Positions 14,337 to 17,612 of a stretch of 17,612 bases of DNA are shown here, piece by piece; positions within the stretch are counted from its first letter, which is position 1; the number at the start of each line of letters is the position of its first letter. Source of the DNA: an uncultured Eubacteriales bacterium (GTDB lineage: Bacteria > Bacillota > Clostridia > Christensenellales > Borkfalkiaceae); the NCBI GenBank assembly GCA_905207235.1, contig CAJLKN010000021.1, positions 1 through 17,612 of the forward strand, given 5' to 3'. The notes beneath the pieces are model-generated. The model saw only the letters and a list, made by a program, of their open reading frames with translations, did no database searches and was not told where the DNA came from. Made by a program: the position numbers and the translations under genes.

Positions 14337-14380
14337 AAAATGAGTAGCCCGCGGCATATGCCGCGGGCTATTCATTTTTA
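14337..14380 (+). terminator. Terminator of the ABC transporter operon
   Basis: A 12-bp perfect palindromic stem (14345-14356 with 14359-14370, tagcccgcggca/tgccgcgggcta) extends outward through A/T pairs to about 20 bp, followed by a T-rich tract. It starts about 13 bases after the permease stop and could act in both directions. Confidence 0.9.
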
Positions 14381-14471
14381 TTTTAATTAATGTTATCTTA
14401 CAAAACCTCTGTCGATGTTGTAAAAAAAGTTATTTTTGCTTAAAATTTAAGTGGTAAATCGAACAATATTA

Positions 14472-14484
14472 GGCAAAATTTGCC
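14472..14484. promoter_or_regulatory. Small palindrome upstream of the pectate lyase gene
   Basis: The perfect hyphenated palindrome ggcaaa-a-tttgcc lies about 60 bases upstream of the likely -35 box. It could be an operator, but short AT-rich palindromes also arise by chance. Confidence 0.25.
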
Positions 14485-14543
14485 AATTTTTTGCACTTTT
14501 TCATCGCGTCGGGACAACTATTTTTCGTCATTGCTCAAAGCGC

Positions 14544-14572
14544 TTGCGTTGCCGTAAACGTTGTGATAGAAT
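14544..14572 (+). promoter_or_regulatory. Probable promoter of the pectate lyase gene
   Basis: TTGCGT (14544-14549), a 17-base spacer and TAGAAT (14567-14572) with an extended -10 TGa. The weak -35 and extended -10 suggest a promoter that may depend on an activator. The predicted start is near 14579, with a leader of about 53 nt. Confidence 0.5.
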
Positions 14573-14631
14573 AATAACCGTTATTTCCTGACAGATATCG
14601 GAAAAAATTTTATTTTAAGCAGGCAAAGAAA

Positions 14632-17568
14632 ATGAAAATCAAAAAAATTGTTCTTTTTGTAATTTCACTTGCTTTAAGCGCATCATGCGTCATGAGCACT
14701 GCGTGTGCAGGCTATTTCGATGATGATAAGGACGGCACACATGTAGAAAATCCCGACGGCGGCGACCAGGGCGGCACTGACCAGGGCGGCAGCGACCAGG
14801 GCGGCAGCGACCAGGGCGGCACAGACCAGGGCGGTAGCGACCAGGGCGGCAGCGACCAAGGCGGCACTGACCAGGGCGGTACAGACCAAGGCGGTACAGA
14901 CCAGGGTGGAACTGACCAGGGTGGCACAGACCAGGGTGGTACAGACCAAGGTGGAACCGATCAGGGTGGCACTGACCAGGGCGGCACTGACCAGGGCGGA
15001 ACAGACCAAGGTGGCACAGACCAGGGCGGAACAGACCAGGGCGGCAGCGACCAGGGCGGAACCGATCAGGGTGGTACAGACCAGGGCGGCACAGACCAGG
15101 GTGGTACAGACCAGGGTGGTACAGACCAGGGCGGCACAGACCAGGGCGGCACTGACCAGGGCGGCGAGGAAGTAACTCAGGAAGTTACTGTTACCTTTAT
15201 GAACGGCAGTGCAATTCTTTCGTCCGTAACGATAGACGAAAATACCTGCACGCAACCTTATGACCTTGTCGTTGACGGATATTATGTGTCGGGCTGGTAT
15301 GAAAAGGCAGATTTTTCCGGCGAGCCTTATGATTTCACTCAGCCTTTCACGAAAGACACAACGTTGTACGCAAAACTTGTCGCTGTTGAAAAAACGGTTA
15401 CGTATGCAAGTTCTGCCAGCGAGAGCGCAGCTTTCGAATGGACCGACAGCACGGCTGCTGCGGCAAAAGTACAGTACAAGCTGAGCAATTCTTCAAGCTA
15501 TACCTCGGCTGATACCGAACTCATCCGTCAGATTTCCTCCACAACCGCAAGGGTGGACATAGTCGGACTTAAAGGCGGTGCAAATTACGATTTCCGCATC
15601 ACTACTAGCGACAACGAAGTTATCGATTTCGAAGACGTAACAATTTCTTCCTACGACCATTCGGGCTATGCTCATTTCAAAAAGAGCGGCATAGGCGCTT
15701 ACAACGACGACGGCACGTTAAAGTCGAACGCTCAGGTAATTTACGTTTCGGAAGCCAACAAAAATACCGTAAAGGCAACTTTGAACGGCAAGTCATATAC
15801 GGGACTTGTAAGCATACTTCAGAATGTTTATCGTTCGAGCAATCCCGTAGCCATAAGAATAATAGGCAAAATTTCCGCCGCAACGTGGAATAAAATCGAT
15901 TATAATGCCGACGGCAAGTACAGCAGCGACAACAAACTTCCCGCCTCAAAAGTTATCGGCGCCAACGGAAAAGCTCTTCCTACGTCGAGCACTCTGACGG
16001 AAGAAGATATAATAAGCGGCGGCTATAATACGCTCAATACAGCCGTTGCAACAAAGCTCAACGGACTTACAAACAAAGTTAAATACAGCGGCGGCGAATT
16101 CGATTCGTACTACAATATGTGCGATATAGATCTCGCGCAAAACGTTACGATCGAAGGTATTGGCGAAGACGCAGAGTTCTTCCAGTGGGGACTTACGTGG
16201 AAGAAGTGCAATTCGATAGAAGTGCGCAACATCACCTTCGACGACTACACCGAGGACGCTTGCTCTTTCGAAGGCAGCAAGGATGCGACGACGATAGACG
16301 GCTTTGACAGCAAGTATATCTGGGTACACAACAATACTTTCAACGAGGGCATCAACTACTGGGATGTATGCGCCGAGCAGGATAAGCACGAAGGCGACGG
16401 CGGCACCGACTTCAAGCGCAACGCGTATATAACCGTTTCGTACAATCACTACTATAACAACCACAAGACGGGACTTGTCGGCGGCAGCGACAGCAACACG
16501 ACTGCATGCGTAACATTCCATCACAACTTCTATGAAAAGTGCTCCAGCCGTCTTCCCCTCGGCAGACAGGCAAATATGCACATGTACAACAACTATTACT
16601 ACGGCTCTACGGGCACAAATATGTCGCTGCGTGCGGGCGCGTATGCTTTGATTGAAAACTGCTATTTCGATAACGCCAAAAACCCCGTAACCACACAGGA
16701 CGGCGACGATAAGCGCGGCGTTGTAAAGATTTACAACTGCACGTTCAAAGGTATATCGCTCGATACAAAATACGATGTAACCGTAGTATCCGACAGAACT
16801 CAGACTGTCGATAACGACAACATTTTCTCGACGACGTTCGATACGGACAGCTCGGTATTCTATTACGACAGCGCAAATAAGTGCTCCGACGTCGAAATTA
16901 TGAATGCAACCGCCGATTTACCCGAGTTGATACCCCAAGTCGCCGGCACGCTTCACCGCAACAATAACTTGACGGGCGGCAGCTCTTCGGGCAACCAGGG
17001 CGGCACGACCGGAGGAAACGAAGGCGAAGAGGGCGGAAGTCAGGGCGGTCAGACCGGCGGCAACGAAGGCGGCGACCAGAGCGGCGAAGTTACCCAGTCA
17101 GAATTGTTTAAAGCCGAAAGTCTTACGGCAAACGTAGCTGACGGCGAAACATTCTATAACGGTACAAATTTCTCTGTTCAGCTTTCTTCTAATAAAGCAA
17201 CTCTTACCGAAGCCGTATATTCTGACGGCGTGAACGGAGCAACAGCCAACGACGGTTCGCAACTGACTTTTACGCACATGCTTTTACCCAACGGTTCGAC
17301 GATAAGTTATGTCATCACGGCAAAGGAAAGCTGCACTATAACCGTTTATTATACCTGCACGGACAAGAACTGGGCAACTTCGTCCGACTACGGAAAGTCA
17401 GGTATTCTCACCGTAAACGGTACTCAGATAACCGAAGACGCCGATACTCAGGGCAACAAACTTTCGGGCACGGCGTATGCATATACCTTCACGGTGGTTG
17501 CGGGACAGACTTATACTCTCACGTCCAGCAGCAACAGGTTGGTATTGTTCGGAATTTCTGCAAAATAA
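14632..17568 (+). CDS. Secreted modular pectate lyase (PL1-like) with DQGG-repeat linker
   Basis: A 978-residue extracellular protein. A signal peptide (1-24) ends at a weak lipobox-like STAC (Cys25), so lipoprotein anchoring is possible. A linker of 27 DQGG repeats (45-178) is followed by a Listeria-Bacteroides/InlB-type repeat (about 182-253) and a fibronectin-III-like domain (about 254-345). A right-handed beta-helix lyase domain (about 346-775) comes next, then a second Gly/Gln-rich linker (about 781-821) and a C-terminal beta-rich domain (about 822-978) that may bind carbohydrate or the surface. The lyase domain shows the PL1 pattern: an acidic cluster for calcium near 585-592, ITVSYNHYYNNHKTGLVG, FHHNFYEKCSSRLPLGR (catalytic Arg candidate near 639) and HMYNNYY. 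It would cleave pectate by beta-elimination. It is monocistronic. The exact substrate is uncertain. Confidence 0.88.
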   Translation: MKIKKIVLFVISLALSASCVMSTACAGYFDDDKDGTHVENPDGGDQGGTDQGGSDQGGSDQGGTDQGGSDQGGSDQGGTDQGGTDQGGTDQGGTDQGGTDQGGTDQGGTDQGGTDQGGTDQGGTDQGGTDQGGTDQGGSDQGGTDQGGTDQGGTDQGGTDQGGTDQGGTDQGGTDQGGEEVTQEVTVTFMNGSAILSSVTIDENTCTQPYDLVVDGYYVSGWYEKADFSGEPYDFTQPFTKDTTLYAKLVAVEKTVTYASSASESAAFEWTDSTAAAAKVQYKLSNSSSYTSADTELIRQISSTTARVDIVGLKGGANYDFRITTSDNEVIDFEDVTISSYDHSGYAHFKKSGIGAYNDDGTLKSNAQVIYVSEANKNTVKATLNGKSYTGLVSILQNVYRSSNPVAIRIIGKISAATWNKIDYNADGKYSSDNKLPASKVIGANGKALPTSSTLTEEDIISGGYNTLNTAVATKLNGLTNKVKYSGGEFDSYYNMCDIDLAQNVTIEGIGEDAEFFQWGLTWKKCNSIEVRNITFDDYTEDACSFEGSKDATTIDGFDSKYIWVHNNTFNEGINYWDVCAEQDKHEGDGGTDFKRNAYITVSYNHYYNNHKTGLVGGSDSNTTACVTFHHNFYEKCSSRLPLGRQANMHMYNNYYYGSTGTNMSLRAGAYALIENCYFDNAKNPVTTQDGDDKRGVVKIYNCTFKGISLDTKYDVTVVSDRTQTVDNDNIFSTTFDTDSSVFYYDSANKCSDVEIMNATADLPELIPQVAGTLHRNNNLTGGSSSGNQGGTTGGNEGEEGGSQGGQTGGNEGGDQSGEVTQSELFKAESLTANVADGETFYNGTNFSVQLSSNKATLTEAVYSDGVNGATANDGSQLTFTHMLLPNGSTISYVITAKESCTITVYYTCTDKNWATSSDYGKSGILTVNGTQITEDADTQGNKLSGTAYAYTFTVVAGQTYTLTSSSNRLVLFGISAK
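14764..15165 (+). repeat. In-frame 15-bp tandem repeat encoding 27 DQGG units
   Basis: There are twenty-seven consecutive copies of a 15-bp unit, Asp-Gln-Gly-Gly plus Thr or Ser. Units differ mainly at third positions (ACT/ACA/ACC/AGC, CAG/CAA, GGC/GGT/GGA). Because the unit length is a multiple of three, copy-number change would alter linker length without a frameshift. The opposite-strand and shifted-frame readings over this tract are artefacts of the repeat. Confidence 0.97.
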
Positions 17569-17593
17569 AATTTTATAAATAAATTTTATGGCG

Positions 17594-17612
17594 CGCAGAC
17601 AATTTGTCTGCG
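17594..17612 (+). terminator. Partial terminator hairpin at the window edge
   Basis: Perfect 9-bp arms cgcagacaa/ttgtctgcg around a single T, starting 26 bases after the pectate lyase stop. The expected T tract would lie beyond the window end, so the call is provisional. Confidence 0.6.

Noticed and set aside
14683..15255. Opposite-strand frame of 190 codons over the DQGG tract
   Set aside because: A 15-bp repeat without stops in one frame is open in others automatically. The predicted Ala/Leu/Val-rich sequence is an artefact.
15946..16581. Opposite-strand frame of 211 codons inside the pectate lyase
   Set aside because: It is antisense to conserved lyase motifs and has no domain of its own.

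Overview
The window (17.6 kb, about half G+C) looks like chromosome from an anaerobic, Gram-positive-type bacterium of the class Clostridia, probably a host- or plant-fibre-associated lineage. This rests on Shine-Dalgarno-led genes with some TTG starts, many strong intrinsic terminators, CCA-encoding tRNA genes, the tilS/hpt neighbourhood, and a secreted pectate lyase with a low-complexity linker and a Listeria-Bacteroides-type repeat. The exact taxon is inference and cannot be read from the sequence.

Layout. 1-1990: a minus-strand phosphohexomutase gene with its own promoter and terminator. 1956-5466: a minus-strand run transcribed trmL -> rdgB -> yfcE-like phosphodiesterase -> two multi-pass membrane proteins that look like paralogues, closed by a terminator whose loop is reused as the -35 box of the mutase promoter. 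5504-7351: a plus-strand Na/Pi cotransporter with a fused PhoU-like domain. 7362-8306: a minus-strand tRNA cluster (initiator Met, elongator Met, Glu, Val). Beyond tRNA-Val lie two copies of an exactly 188-bp unit. Each carries a structured body ending in an exact copy of the tRNA-Val 3' end including CCA, and the units alternate with three covarying terminators. 8355-10727: plus-strand tilS, a MIF-family tautomerase gene and hpt, closed by a large terminator. 10728-11224: a small DUF378 membrane protein. 11225-14380: a 400-bp regulatory region, then an ABC ATPase/FtsX-type permease pair. 14381-17612: a promoter region and a 978-residue secreted, modular pectate lyase with 27 copies of a DQGG pentapeptide, followed by a hairpin at the window edge.

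Most coding content is housekeeping: sugar-phosphate conversion, tRNA modification (TrmL, TilS), nucleotide-pool sanitation and salvage (RdgB, HPRT), phosphate uptake, plus one ABC export/remodelling system and one extracellular polysaccharide lyase. No phage, insertion sequence, CRISPR array or defence gene is visible.

The part least explained by known features is the tRNA-Val-derived 188-bp tandem repeat at 7362-7776. Other points of interest are two genes (rdgB, tilS) whose -10 boxes lie exactly six bases upstream of the ATG with no Shine-Dalgarno, predicting leaderless mRNAs, and a MIF homologue inside the tilS-hpt unit. Stretches without genes: 10728-10923 (AT-rich upstream of the DUF378 gene, no convincing promoter or RNA seen), 11225-11623 (promoters and inverted repeats, described below) and 14381-14631 (promoter and a small palindrome).
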